From Skeletonema tropicum (lineage: Eukaryota; Bacillariophyta; Thalassiosirophyceae; Thalassiosirales; Thalassiosiraceae): DNA of 64,000 nucleotides. The stretch's first letter is position 1; every line of letters begins with the position of its first letter. The DNA lies in assembly GCA_037178625.1 (NCBI GenBank), contig CM074127.1, positions 1 through 64,000 on the forward strand, in the 5' to 3' direction. Positions 41,219 through 49,387 of the stretch are shown one piece after another. Position numbers and translations under genes: made by a program. Under the pieces are notes generated by a model. It was not told where the DNA came from. It was given only the letters and a program-made list of their open reading frames with translations, and searched no databases.

Positions 41219-42057
41219 ATCCAGCTAAGCATCATTACCAATCTACCATTCTTCCATCTATAATAAAGACATGGGTCTGCTTGACTTCTCTGATACATCT
41301 TCCCTTGCACGGTCTCGACAAGCTTCTTGTAGAAGCATGCTGCTCCTTGCTTTGTGCCGTATATTGGGACGTTCAGCAACAATACCGTATCTTCGTCATA
41401 GTATTCTTCCCATCCTTCTGGGACTTCCATGTATATGACTTCTCCGTCCGTAAACTCTCCTTGTAGAAATGCTCCTTCTACATCTTCAACTACAGCTATC
41501 CATCCTGAGCATAATGCCAGCATTACGAGTGCTATCCTTACGGATGTCTCGTTTGTTACCGGCGATGATATGGATGATGATACGAAATGCTCTCCATCTC
41601 TTTGCTGAAAGCCTCTCAAGTTCAGCCTTCCTCTATACTTTCCATTCGATTTCTTCTTCATTGCCCAAGTCGAGGTCATTACCCTCGTTCCCTTTGGAAT
41701 CTCGCTTCTCTTCTTCGCTGTTAGGACGTTGTTCTTGTCAAATCGTTCCTTTTCGTTCTTGACCTCTTTCTTCCATTCTTCTCGATCTTCGCTCTTCATT
41801 GCTTGCTTGTAAGTCAGCACGTGTAGCTCTGACGTGTTGTCGAATCCTCCTCCAACACCTGCTCCGACTCCCATAAAGTCGAATTCTCTCTCGTTTGTAT
41901 CCATCATTCTTTGTAAGTAATGAACATCTGCCGCTGTAACTCCTCTGGTCTCAGCATTGATTTGCATTTGTTCGATCAATCTCTCTCTTGTCGCTACTCT
42001 TCTTCCGCTCCTAGTTGTTCGAATGCCTTGAGGAACATTAGTCTCACTCCCCCTGAC
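41164..42057 (-). pseudogene. pol: Truncated copia reverse transcriptase, 3' end fused to satellite
   Basis: In frame with the integrase part after one TGA. It begins with the TTRSGRR linker typical of copia pol before RT. Numbered from a TTG at 41979: WAMKKKSNGKYRGRLNLRGF (105-124), ISSPVTNE (137-144), EDVEGAFLQGEF (165-176) with the first catalytic Asp166, YMEVPEGW (183-190), IYGTKQ (206-211) and ADPCLYY (234-240). The frame reaches Ser-Trp-Ile (252-254), exactly where the catalytic Asp-Asp pair should follow, and then runs into satellite at 41218, adding 17 unrelated residues before a stop at 41164. Two of the three catalytic Asp, the thumb and RNase H are missing, so this RT cannot be active. 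Confidence 0.9.
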
Positions 42058-43770
42058 TCAATGATTTCGAACTGCCTCTTCAGTCCTGCCTTCTTCTTCA
42101 TCTTCTGTATCCGTCAACGATTCATTATCGCTATTCTCGACGTTGTAGCTGTTTTGATTCCTCTCTACTTCATCAACGAATCTCACTCTCTTCGTCGTTT
42201 TGCATATTAGCGTTTCTTCTTCTGATTCACTCTCCTCTTCTTCTGAGTCGCTATCGTTTACGATGAATTCTTTTGGCTTCTTGTACATCATTCTATTCAT
42301 CCAAATGATGTCTCGAGTTGTGACCGTCTCACGCGTATCTGGATTGTACATGATGTAGCTATCCGACTCTCTATTACCTGCATAACCCACGAACATCATA
42401 GTCGTACCTCGGCTTCCTGCCTTGCCGTGCTTTCCTTCTTTTACGACTCCACATTCGCCAAACCGTCTCATGTTCTTGATCCACTTTGGATTGCTGCCAT
42501 ACATGTGTTCGTCTCGAGTTGCTAGCTTGCCTGCTACAGTCCTCGGTCTCAATCCGTCTAGTGCAATCGCATGCTTGAGCGCGTGTTCTACGATCCTTCC
42601 TCTTTCTGCCTCTGGGATATTAGCTGTTCCCATCATTGCTCTTGCTAGCCCAGCCAAATACGGGAATGCTACCTCTGCTAGGCTGTTATGTTGCGGAGTG
42701 TCTCTGCTTGTGAATTCAAAGTCTACTGGCTGAAGTGATTGCCAGTCAACTGATGCTGTCCTCTTCTCTAATTTGATGTTTTCTCCGCCTGGATCTACCC
42801 TGATTCTTCTGATATGGATCCCTCTACTCTTCATTTTATTCATCCACTCACAAACTGGCTCTACTATCCCTTTCTTGGTGCGCGTGAATGTAGCATATTT
42901 CTTGCCTGTCGCTTCGTCTACCATGATACACCACCACTTGTTTTGTAGGTTGTATTCACCTCCATTCTTCTTTCGAACGCTGACTTTGCTGACATCCAAA
43001 TATATTCTTTCACCTGGCTTCTCCGCTTTTGGTGATGTGCTCTTCTTCTTCACATTCTTCTGCTTTGCTTTGGCCTTCGCACATTCCTCACATGGCTTCA
43101 ATTTACCTCGTGTGAGTCTCCATCCAAGAAGCTTTACCATTGCTCTTGTCGTATCTTCATTATGGTGGCCTAGCAGCTCGTGCGCTCTCTGTATATTCAT
43201 TGCAGTACCTCTCTCGGTGTTCACAACTAAGATCTCTTTATCTCTAACGAATCTGCAAGCGAATATTTGGCCCGATGCTGTTTGGACTTTCAAGTCGAAC
43301 TTGATCTTCTGTCCATTCCGAGTCGCTACAAATCCATTGGCATCTCCTTTGATTGCCCATCCATCCTCTGTGAGCTTGGTCATTGATAGCAAGTTGAAGT
43401 TGTAGTCTTTGCTATACTTCACGTCATGAAGTACTGCTTCAACTCCTAGATTTCCATCCTTGTCGACGAATGTGCCTTTTAGCTTCAAAGCACTCTCTGC
43501 TGCTACAGCCCCTCCGCTGTGACCTATACTTGTTGTTTTGCATTGCTCCTCTGCAATCGCTCCTGTTTTGTTGTTCGTTGAATGCGATGATGCTCCAGAG
43601 TCGATTATGAATATCTCTGGGTCATTCAGCTCCTCAAATTCAACCTCTTTTGCTCTATCTATTCTCGTGGCATGCACTTCTTTATAGCTGTGCTTCATCT
43701 TAAATTTCGGCTTCTTATCTTCATCTGCTCGCTGTACTTGCCGATCAGTTAACGAGCTTGCTGAAAATCC
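42058..43770 (-). CDS. pol: Copia Pol N-terminal part: aspartic protease and integrase
   Basis: The first ATG is at 43698 (546 codons), but the frame is open to 43770, consistent with entry by frameshift. Counting from that ATG: retroviral-type aspartic protease motif Asp33-Ser-Gly-Ala-Ser37, which cleaves the polyprotein; integrase zinc domain His173-x4-His178 and Cys203-x2-Cys206; integrase catalytic triad Asp235, Asp302, Glu342, with DPGGEN and TPQHNSLAE contexts; then the copia block FVGY...RESDSY...TRDIIW (436-466). An acidic linker (482-540) follows. The integrase joins element cDNA ends to target DNA. The frame ends at a TGA (42058-42060), and the RT follows in the same frame, so the stop is a premature or read-through codon inside pol. 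Confidence 0.88.
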   Translation of the reverse strand, partial: GFSASSLTDRQVQRADEDKKPKFKMKHSYKEVHATRIDRAKEVEFEELNDPEIFIIDSGASSHSTNNKTGAIAEEQCKTTSIGHSGGAVAAESALKLKGTFVDKDGNLGVEAVLHDVKYSKDYNFNLLSMTKLTEDGWAIKGDANGFVATRNGQKIKFDLKVQTASGQIFACRFVRDKEILVVNTERGTAMNIQRAHELLGHHNEDTTRAMVKLLGWRLTRGKLKPCEECAKAKAKQKNVKKKSTSPKAEKPGERIYLDVSKVSVRKKNGGEYNLQNKWWCIMVDEATGKKYATFTRTKKGIVEPVCEWMNKMKSRGIHIRRIRVDPGGENIKLEKRTASVDWQSLQPVDFEFTSRDTPQHNSLAEVAFPYLAGLARAMMGTANIPEAERGRIVEHALKHAIALDGLRPRTVAGKLATRDEHMYGSNPKWIKNMRRFGECGVVKEGKHGKAGSRGTTMMFVGYAGNRESDSYIMYNPDTRETVTTRDIIWMNRMMYKKPKEFIVNDSDSEEEESESEEETLICKTTKRVRFVDEVERNQNSYNVENSDNESLTDTEDEEEGRTEEAVRNH

Positions 43771-44201
43771 TCATCTTCCAACATTTGATCGTGCATGGGC
43801 TCTACTGCTCTATTCTGATTATTCATTCGTTGAGCTTCATCTTCTTCCCTCCAGTATTGTAGAAAGTCTTCGTACTCCTGCAGATCTCCTATTTCCCTGA
43901 GCCTTTCTACTGCTATGGGAAATACCCGCTCAGTTGCTTTCGTTTCTATCCAGTACCTATTCCATCCTTTAAACTTACGATCTCCAAGTTCATTAAGCCT
44001 GCAGAATATTCGGCCCAAAATTTGATCTCGCATGTTTCCTAGTCTTCTATCTCTACCTGGCATCTGCTCAATTGACATGTCATCATTCCAAAAGTCTATC
44101 AAGTCCCTCTGAACTTCTGGATCCTCCAGTTCAACATAAGGATACCTGTCGTCCGACCTGCGGTAGTAGTATCTCACCACTTCTGGATCTTCTTCCATCA
44201 T
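43749..44201 (-). CDS. 150-codon ORF upstream of protease
   Basis: Begins with ATG-ATG at the edge of the second 66-bp repeat. The product is highly charged (Glu/Asp/Arg), with several Trp and Tyr, and looks helical; no signal peptide, membrane segment or catalytic motif was seen, and no family was recognised. It ends at TAA (43749-43751). The protease frame opens 20 bases earlier in the -1 frame, right after a TGA at 43771-43773, so the two overlap. On the sense strand a TTTT run (43764-43767) lies in the overlap, where a Phe tRNA could slip back one base. It may be the N-terminal part of a frameshifted polyprotein or a separate accessory protein. Confidence 0.5.
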   Translation of the reverse strand: MMEEDPEVVRYYYRRSDDRYPYVELEDPEVQRDLIDFWNDDMSIEQMPGRDRRLGNMRDQILGRIFCRLNELGDRKFKGWNRYWIETKATERVFPIAVERLREIGDLQEYEDFLQYWREEDEAQRMNNQNRAVEPMHDQMLEDEDFQQAR

Positions 44202-44265
44202 AATAATTCTATTCGTTACATCTATTGATCAATAATAAGCTCAATTGTTAGCTAGATTGGACACA
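44200..44265 (-). repeat. 66-bp intercistronic direct repeat, copy 2
   Basis: Second perfect copy, 239 bp from the first. In the element direction it contains the TGA of the 65-codon ORF and overlaps the ATG of the next, 150-codon ORF by two bases. The arrangement stop, repeat, start thus occurs twice in a row. Confidence 0.95.
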
Positions 44266-44438
44266 GTATTAGTCACATCCACGTCAGTAGACTGGACATA
44301 CAATCTGTTCATATGTGTTTCTCGTTTCTTTGTTTGGTACGATCGGAACATTTGATACGATCGAAACAGAGCAGCCCCTCTCAATCCATGTCCATTCACG
44401 AGAGATGCTGCTTTATTCTTCAGTGTAAAGTAATCCAT
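44241..44438 (-). CDS. Small 65-codon ORF between the two 66-bp repeats
   Basis: Starts at an ATG directly after the first 66-bp repeat and stops inside the second, so it is framed exactly by the duplication. It is mildly basic and contains a short internal duplication (Phe-Arg-Ser-Tyr-Gln twice). No known family. It could be a real small product of the element, or the frame may be open by chance in a 173-bp spacer. Confidence 0.35.
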   Translation of the reverse strand: MDYFTLKNKAASLVNGHGLRGAALFRSYQMFRSYQTKKRETHMNRLYVQSTDVDVTNTVSNLANN

Positions 44439-44504
44439 ATAATAATTCTATTCGTTACATCTATTGATCAATAATAAGCTCAATTGTTAGCTAGATTGGA
44501 CACA
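44439..44504 (-). repeat. 66-bp intercistronic direct repeat, copy 1 (upstream in the element)
   Basis: Perfectly identical to 44200-44265. In the element direction it contains the TAG stop of the 299-codon ORF and ends two bases before the next ATG (44438). It is A/T-rich, has stop codons in several frames, includes ttgatcaa and, on the sense strand, a CTAAC followed by AATAG. Confidence 0.95.
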
Positions 44505-45390
44505 TATAAGGATTCCCATCCTCAATATCTTCGCCTGTGTATTTGCTTGATATGTCCACTTGCTCTGCTTGATAATCATTCATCATCAAGCCCATGATTT
44601 CTCTTTCTATCGGATTCGACCACTCTTCAGTCTCTTGTAATGTTGGACGTACTACTGGATCCCAGTTTAGGATGATAATTCTCTCGGCTGCTTCGCCACT
44701 TGATTCGCTCGACGCTGTTGAGTCGTCGTCGTATGATTCTGACGATGCCATCATCTCACTCTCTTCCTCGCTTGAGAAGCTTGAGTCTTCACTTTCCATA
44801 TAGACCATAAGGTCGGGCATTCCACTTGAGGCTGATGAATCCGACGAGCTGCTTGCTATTGTATCATCATCACTCACACTCATTGATGATATCGTCGAAT
44901 CGTCTCTTTCAGCTAACTCAGGCAAGGACGAGTCGTCATCATCCTCCTTATTCCGTGATTCTATCTGCAATTGGTAAAATTCACGCCAGTTTTCTTCACT
45001 ATCTGGCACTTTTAAGCTGAACTCATTCAGAATCACTGTTACTGTTCTTTTCCACTGGAATCCCAATGGGAGGTTCATTTGGTATATAAATGCAGCGATC
45101 TTGTATTTATCTGATCTGCTATGCCACATTTCATCACTCATGCCCTGGTCATGAGTATACCTCAGAAAGGCGTCTGCCCAATTCTCATCAATTTGAATAT
45201 CATTATAGATCAATCGCCCTTCATTATATGCCAATCTCACCGTGGGGCCACTAACCCATGGTACTTTGGTATGAGGTGCAATTTTCTTCCACGAATGAGG
45301 TATCGTACTCTTGCTCTGGGATTGCCTCCATTGGTGTGACTTCTTTCTCTTCCTTTTGTTCTTCTTTGCTGTTAATGCCGTATGACTCAA
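44491..45390 (-). CDS. Acidic serine-rich accessory ORF between gag and protease
   Basis: 299 codons; the ORF opens with TTG and has no early ATG, so it was probably entered from the upstream frame rather than initiated here. Residues 1-35 are Lys/Ser-rich. Residues about 40-150 look like a folded domain with several Trp. Residues about 150-235 are an acidic Ser/Asp/Glu low-complexity tract. The C-terminus is ordinary. I do not recognise a family. Copia elements normally have only a short linker between the Gag zinc knuckle and the protease, so this position is odd; it may be a captured segment or a lineage-specific Gag extension. Its stop codon lies in the first 66-bp direct repeat met in the element direction. 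Confidence 0.55.
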   Translation of the reverse strand: MSHTALTAKKNKRKRKKSHQWRQSQSKSTIPHSWKKIAPHTKVPWVSGPTVRLAYNEGRLIYNDIQIDENWADAFLRYTHDQGMSDEMWHSRSDKYKIAAFIYQMNLPLGFQWKRTVTVILNEFSLKVPDSEENWREFYQLQIESRNKEDDDDSSLPELAERDDSTISSMSVSDDDTIASSSSDSSASSGMPDLMVYMESEDSSFSSEEESEMMASSESYDDDSTASSESSGEAAERIIILNWDPVVRPTLQETEEWSNPIEREIMGLMMNDYQAEQVDISSKYTGEDIEDGNPYMCPI

Positions 45391-45733
45391 GAATGCTATC
45401 GAGTCCTTCTACTTGCTTCTTGCTAAATTCCGATTGCTTCGGTTCTGCAGCTTCAGAATTCTTAATCGGAATATCGATTTTGTTCATTTGAATATCGATG
45501 CTGGTGGCTTTCGCTTCTCTTTTGCGCGATTTTCCTTTATTTGCGGGATTCTTGAAGCATGCATCTAGGTGAATGGTTCGGATTGCGGTACTTACAATGG
45601 GGGCAAACTTTCTGCTCCCTGTCTTGCTTTCCACCGTTCCAAGTTGATTGTTGTCCTCTGCCATTTCCACCATATTTCTTTGGTTGCCTCCTATTATTGT
45701 ATCCTTTGTAATAACCACCTCCTTTCTTTTCAT
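45251..45733 (-). CDS. Out-of-frame continuation of gag (160-codon ORF)
   Basis: This ORF overlaps the last 197 bp of gag in the +1 frame and runs on beyond the gag stop. The overlapping part is probably a shadow. The part after about 45560 reads like a natural extension of Gag: His-Leu-Asp-Ala-Cys-Phe, then a Lys/Arg-rich and a Glu-rich segment. No domain was recognised. It ends at 45251 and overlaps the next ORF in yet another frame, so two frame changes within about 300 bp would be needed to read through. Damage, sequencing indels or recoding are all possible. Confidence 0.4.
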   Translation of the reverse strand: MKRKEVVITKDTIIGGNQRNMVEMAEDNNQLGTVESKTGSRKFAPIVSTAIRTIHLDACFKNPANKGKSRKREAKATSIDIQMNKIDIPIKNSEAAEPKQSEFSKKQVEGLDSILESYGINSKEEQKEEKEVTPMEAIPEQEYDTSFVEENCTSYQSTMG

Positions 45734-46484
45734 CGTCTGTACTTGTCATCTGAATATCTTTCTTCTTTCTGCTGCTCTTATTATCATCTTCTTCATCGAT
45801 TTCTTCGGCTAACTCTTCCATGTTCTCAAACTTGCGACAGACCTTCTTAAAGCTTGGGGTGCTCTCCTCAAGCTCTTCCATAATATCTTTAATCAAGGCT
45901 TTCTTGTCCGCCTTATCTGTCTTTGCAATTGCTTTGCGCATGTTCTTCAACTTATCCTTGTCGCTGATTTTGCCAGTAATTCTTTTCTTTGCTGCAAGGA
46001 CATCGACATCTCTCTTGTATTGCGCTGCCGATTCAAACTCTATCTTTTCCATCTTGCTTAGGATGATGTCTAACCCTACTTCTTCATTTACTTGTATCTC
46101 TTCATTGAGCTCTTCCACGACATAATATAAGATGCCGTCCGGATTATCGTCTGTTGCTGTATCCTCGAGCTTCTGTAGGATGACTTCACTTTGCTCACTC
46201 TTGGCATTCAATCCCAATATGAACACATTGATGAGGTTCTCGTTATCCTCATACAATTTGATGTGTTCCTTTTGATCATCAGTTCTATTCTCTTCTGATA
46301 TCGCTAGTAGTGTCTCATACTCTGACTTTCCAATAATGTTGGCTACCTTGTTCTTGTTCAAGGCATCCATCCAATCGTTCTGCTTGGCTTTGGCTTGCAA
46401 CTTCTTATGCGATAGCCTCCAGTGTTCTTGCTTTCCACTGAATGTGAACGTGTTATCTATCTTCACTTCTCTCATGTCACTCAT
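45537..46484 (-). CDS. gag: Copia Gag (nucleocapsid-type) protein
   Basis: 315 residues from an ATG. Gag forms the virus-like particle that packages element RNA. The N-terminus has the usual copia pattern of a Phe-Ser-Gly followed by a Trp (about residues 15-22) and a long helical, charged body. Residues about 255-290 are basic and Gly/Gln-rich. A zinc-knuckle-like motif follows, Cys294, Cys297, His304, Cys308, spaced C-x2-C-x6-H-x3-C, whereas the classic knuckle is C-x2-C-x4-H-x4-C. The frame stops seven residues later. In the +1 frame the same DNA gives an alternative His-x3-Cys followed by an Asn-Pro-Ala-Asn stretch that continues for about 100 residues. So the true product may have continued there, and this copy may have a frameshift at the knuckle. 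Confidence 0.8.
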   Translation of the reverse strand: MSDMREVKIDNTFTFSGKQEHWRLSHKKLQAKAKQNDWMDALNKNKVANIIGKSEYETLLAISEENRTDDQKEHIKLYEDNENLINVFILGLNAKSEQSEVILQKLEDTATDDNPDGILYYVVEELNEEIQVNEEVGLDIILSKMEKIEFESAAQYKRDVDVLAAKKRITGKISDKDKLKNMRKAIAKTDKADKKALIKDIMEELEESTPSFKKVCRKFENMEELAEEIDEEDDNKSSRKKKDIQMTSTDDEKKGGGYYKGYNNRRQPKKYGGNGRGQQSTWNGGKQDREQKVCPHCKYRNPNHSPRCMLQESRK

Positions 46485-46988
46485 ATCTTGATGCTTTTCT
46501 TTCTATTCTCTTGACTCTTCTTTACTCTTTTCTCTCGTCTCTCTTGACTTTTCTTCTATCTGCTTTTCTCGTTCTCTCGACTGCTTTTATCTATGCTCTC
46601 GTCTCTCTCGACTCTTGTTATCTATGCTCTCGTCTCTCTCGACTCTTGTTATCTATGCTCTCGTCTCTCTCGACTCTTGTTATCTATGCTCTCGTCTCTC
46701 TCGACTCTTGTTATCTCTCTCGACTCTTGTTATCTCTCTCGACTCTTGTGCACTTTTAGTCTTGTTTTCTTCTATTTGGATCTCTATCCTCTCTATGCGT
46801 CTCTCCGCTATGTATACTTTCTCTTTCTATTCTATGCTCTCTGCTTTCTCTTATCTACTCACGTAAATCGACCTCAAGGTTTACTTCGAAGTATGCTAGA
46901 AGTCTGTAAACGTGGCAATTCTTTACACTTTGTGTTTCTCTATTTTTATCTATTTGACTCTTTCCTTTCTGGAAATTAATCTGGAAAT
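46485..46988 (-). other. Untranslated leader of the copia element
   Basis: About 500 bp between the candidate LTR end and the gag ATG. Apart from the 31-bp minisatellite it is a simple AG-rich sense strand, with no recognised gene. Primer-binding and packaging signals would be expected here but cannot be pointed to. Confidence 0.5.
46591..46750 (+). repeat. 31-bp minisatellite in the element's 5' leader
   Basis: Four perfect 31-bp units begin at 46591, 46622, 46653 and 46684 (ctatgctctcgtctctctcg then actcttgttat). They are followed by shortened 19-bp units, ctctctcgactcttgttat, from 46715. The tract lies between the presumed LTR and the gag start and is purine-rich on the element's sense strand. 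The ORFs on the + strand here are products of the repeat. Confidence 0.9.
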
Positions 46989-47128
46989 TGTAAGCTTATG
47001 CTCTGTGACACATCTGTGTCTGGTCTTGCTTTATTTTGATATGCGCTCGGCGCATTCAGTCAGGTCCCGTTTGGTATTCCGCGGTATTGCCGCCATAACC
47101 CGACTGCTGAGGAAAACTCCATCTGACA
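46989..47128 (-). repeat. Candidate 5' LTR (extent uncertain)
   Basis: The minus strand begins TGTCAGATGG at 47128 and could end TTACA at 46989, giving TG...CA ends and 140 bp. It contains an AATAAA motif (minus strand, 47030-47035) and a hairpin-forming ATGCGCTCGGCGCAT at 47041-47055. There is no second LTR in the window to compare, and no convincing tRNA primer-binding site was seen after 46989, so the inner limit is a guess. The outer limit is well set by the satellite junction. Confidence 0.4.
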
Positions 47129-47324
47129 CGCAAATACTGTGAAGGACGGAGGCGAAGATCCACACTAATAATCACAGCTCGATCTCAAAAAGCGACCACT
47201 TTAATGCGGCGGGCTCCAGACAGTTGGCACCAGCGCATCCAATAATAAACAGTGCTCGGGCAGGGGCCCTCGCCAAACACACTCCCTTCAATGCAGTGCC
47301 GTCAATGATAGGTTGGCACGGACG
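47129..47324 (+). repeat. Monomer copy 20, right part (after the insertion)
   Basis: Satellite resumes at cgcaaatactgtgaagg (unit position 1872) directly after the element's CTGACA end and continues to the next unit boundary without further change. Left and right parts together make about 2052 bp, which is a short-class unit (2062) minus the missing 10 bp. Confidence 0.95.
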
Positions 47325-49387
47325 CATCCAACGCTGCGCTGAAGAACGTTAAAGGAGGAGGAGTGTGATCCAGACAGTTGGCACATGGAAGATCCATAGT
47401 TAATTAACAGAGCTCGGCCCTCGCACAACACACTTCCTTTATCATCGATGTGTTCATGATTGGTTCATTGTGGCGAGCGGGTGATTGGTTGGAACGATAG
47501 TGTAGTAGCCATGGTGCGGTGTTAGTTGTGTGTTGATGTTTTGGATCTTTTTGTGATGGTGCGACATCATCATTCACTCACCTTCTCAATCACTCACCAA
47601 CACTCAACACCATCACAACCACAACGAACCATGCTAATAATGCTACTCGTACTCGTACCAACCAATCACCCACTCGCCAGCGTAGCGTGCCAACAATTCA
47701 TTGATCTTACCTGATCTACGTTAAGTGTCTTCAGCGAAGCGTTTGATGAGTCCATACCAACCTTCTGCTCATCCAGTAAAGGAAGTGTCTTGTGTGAGGG
47801 CTGAGCGGTACGATAGCGAGGAACTCTATTGACTATGGATCTTCGTCCGTACCAACTGTCTGGAACTCATCCTTCCTTAGCGGTCGCTTTTTGAGATCTT
47901 CGACCAATCAAGCTAGAATGAATCTCATCTGATCTACAGCAGTGTCTTGCAAGGGCCTTGGCCGAGCAGTGATCATCATGGTATCGCCGATCTATACAGC
48001 AGAGTATTTTGGAATCTCGCACGTAACAATAATTATTGTCATGGACGGTGCTGATCGTCTAGGAGTGTGTGATTATTGTATTAATTGATAGCGCTTGAGA
48101 CGAGGATTCGAATGGTTGTGTCATTGTCATTGCTATCTATCTACGGAGGCCGAGCTGTGTTTATATTGGATGGATTTGGAATTGTCGATCTGGATCTGGG
48201 GCCCAGTATTCAGTATTCGGATTCTAGACCCCTCTCGAGTTGAGTCGATTGACAAAAGATCAATATTTGGCCTTGCAACTGCAACTAATCGATAGAGCGC
48301 TACGACAGCTTGCGAATACTGGTCGAATCGTATCAATCCGATGGAATGGAGAGGACAAGAGTTATGGATGGATTACTATTACTGAATCTGAATGGTCGGT
48401 GAGCAAAGAGGGGGGATAGTGTTTACGTTTACTTTGGTTACTTAGTTATATTCATATTACATTATTACTTGAATGTCCATGTCCATCTACCATCATCTAT
48501 CTCCTATCTCTCCAACCATACCATACCTCTCAATCTCAATATAATCCACCCACGTGTTGAGCATCCGACAAACAGCCCACCAAATGATGATCGGAATCCA
48601 TCATGGATGATTCGCCTTCGAAAGCCGTCATTAAGCTTAGCTTTCCTCCTCCTCCTCCGTTGCTGTTGCCGCCACCACTTCCTCTTCCACCAATCCCCCG
48701 TCTCATTGTTGATGAATGCCTCTTGCGTTGATTCCGAAGTACAGATGCAGCATGACGAGCTGATATCCTGAGGTGGTTGTTTGTGTCTCCTCTCCGCTGA
48801 CGGATTGTTTGTGGAGGGCGTAGAGTTCGAGACGGTCGCGGTTGGGTCATCATAATTCAATTTCAATTCAATTCTTCGTCAATATCTTGGCTTCTCCCCG
48901 TCCAATGAAGACGATGAGTGTCGTTTTGGAAAGCTCTCATCTAGCTCTATCGATCGTTGATATTACCATGGCCAAATATCGATCTGTTGCCATCCAATCG
49001 ATCCGGTTAAAAACGGGGTAACAGTTAGAGCTCGGCCAAATCATCTGGCTTGACATAGATAATTCCACCAATAGAGTCCAAGTAATAATCCAATTTGACA
49101 CATTGACCACCGCTGGAATCGTCTCCTCAAGCTCTATCGATTAGTACCATAATCAGCATTACCACTGCCGCCGTCAAAATGTCAAGGCCCTCGCAAATAC
49201 TGTGAAGGACGGAGGCGAAGATCCACACTAATAATCACAGCTCGATCTCAAAAAGCGACCACTTTAATGCGGCGGGCTCCAGACAGTTGGCACCAGCGCA
49301 TCCAATAATAAACAGTGCTCGGGCAGGGGCCCTCGCCAAACACACTCCCTTCAATGCAGTGCCGTCAATGATAGGTTGGCACGGACG
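47325..49387 (+). repeat. Monomer copy 21 (2063 bp)
   Basis: Short variant with gcgctacg, plus one extra A in tttggaattgtcg. Belongs to the run of short-class copies 20-24 around the insertion. Confidence 0.95.

Larger units (their letters stand above)
41219..47128 (-). mobile_element. Truncated Ty1/copia LTR retrotransposon inserted in the satellite
   Basis: A 5910-bp segment absent from the other monomers interrupts copy 20. On the minus strand it reads leader, gag, accessory ORFs, protease, integrase, reverse transcriptase; integrase before RT is the copia (Pseudoviridae-type) order. The right end, TGTCAGATGG on the minus strand, is a plausible LTR start (TG) abutting satellite. The left end stops inside RT, so RNase H and the 3' LTR are gone. 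No target-site duplication can be seen: the right flank would give CGCAA, but the matching left copy and 10 bp of satellite are missing, which fits a deletion after insertion. Several frame breaks make this copy non-autonomous. The style resembles copia elements of diatoms and related algae (inference). Confidence 0.92.

Noticed and set aside
41281..41762. ORFs on the + strand opposite RT, integrase and gag
   Set aside because: Shadows of the minus-strand element genes; Ser/Leu/Phe-rich products typical of antisense frames.
46511..46979. Hydrophobic Ser/Leu-rich + strand ORFs resembling membrane proteins
   Set aside because: Translations of the 31-bp minisatellite and CT-rich leader in several overlapping frames.
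41214..47133. Target-site duplication around the copia insertion
   Set aside because: The right flank offers CGCAA, but the left junction lies inside RT and the satellite there ends in caaaatg; no matching 4-6 bp duplicate exists.
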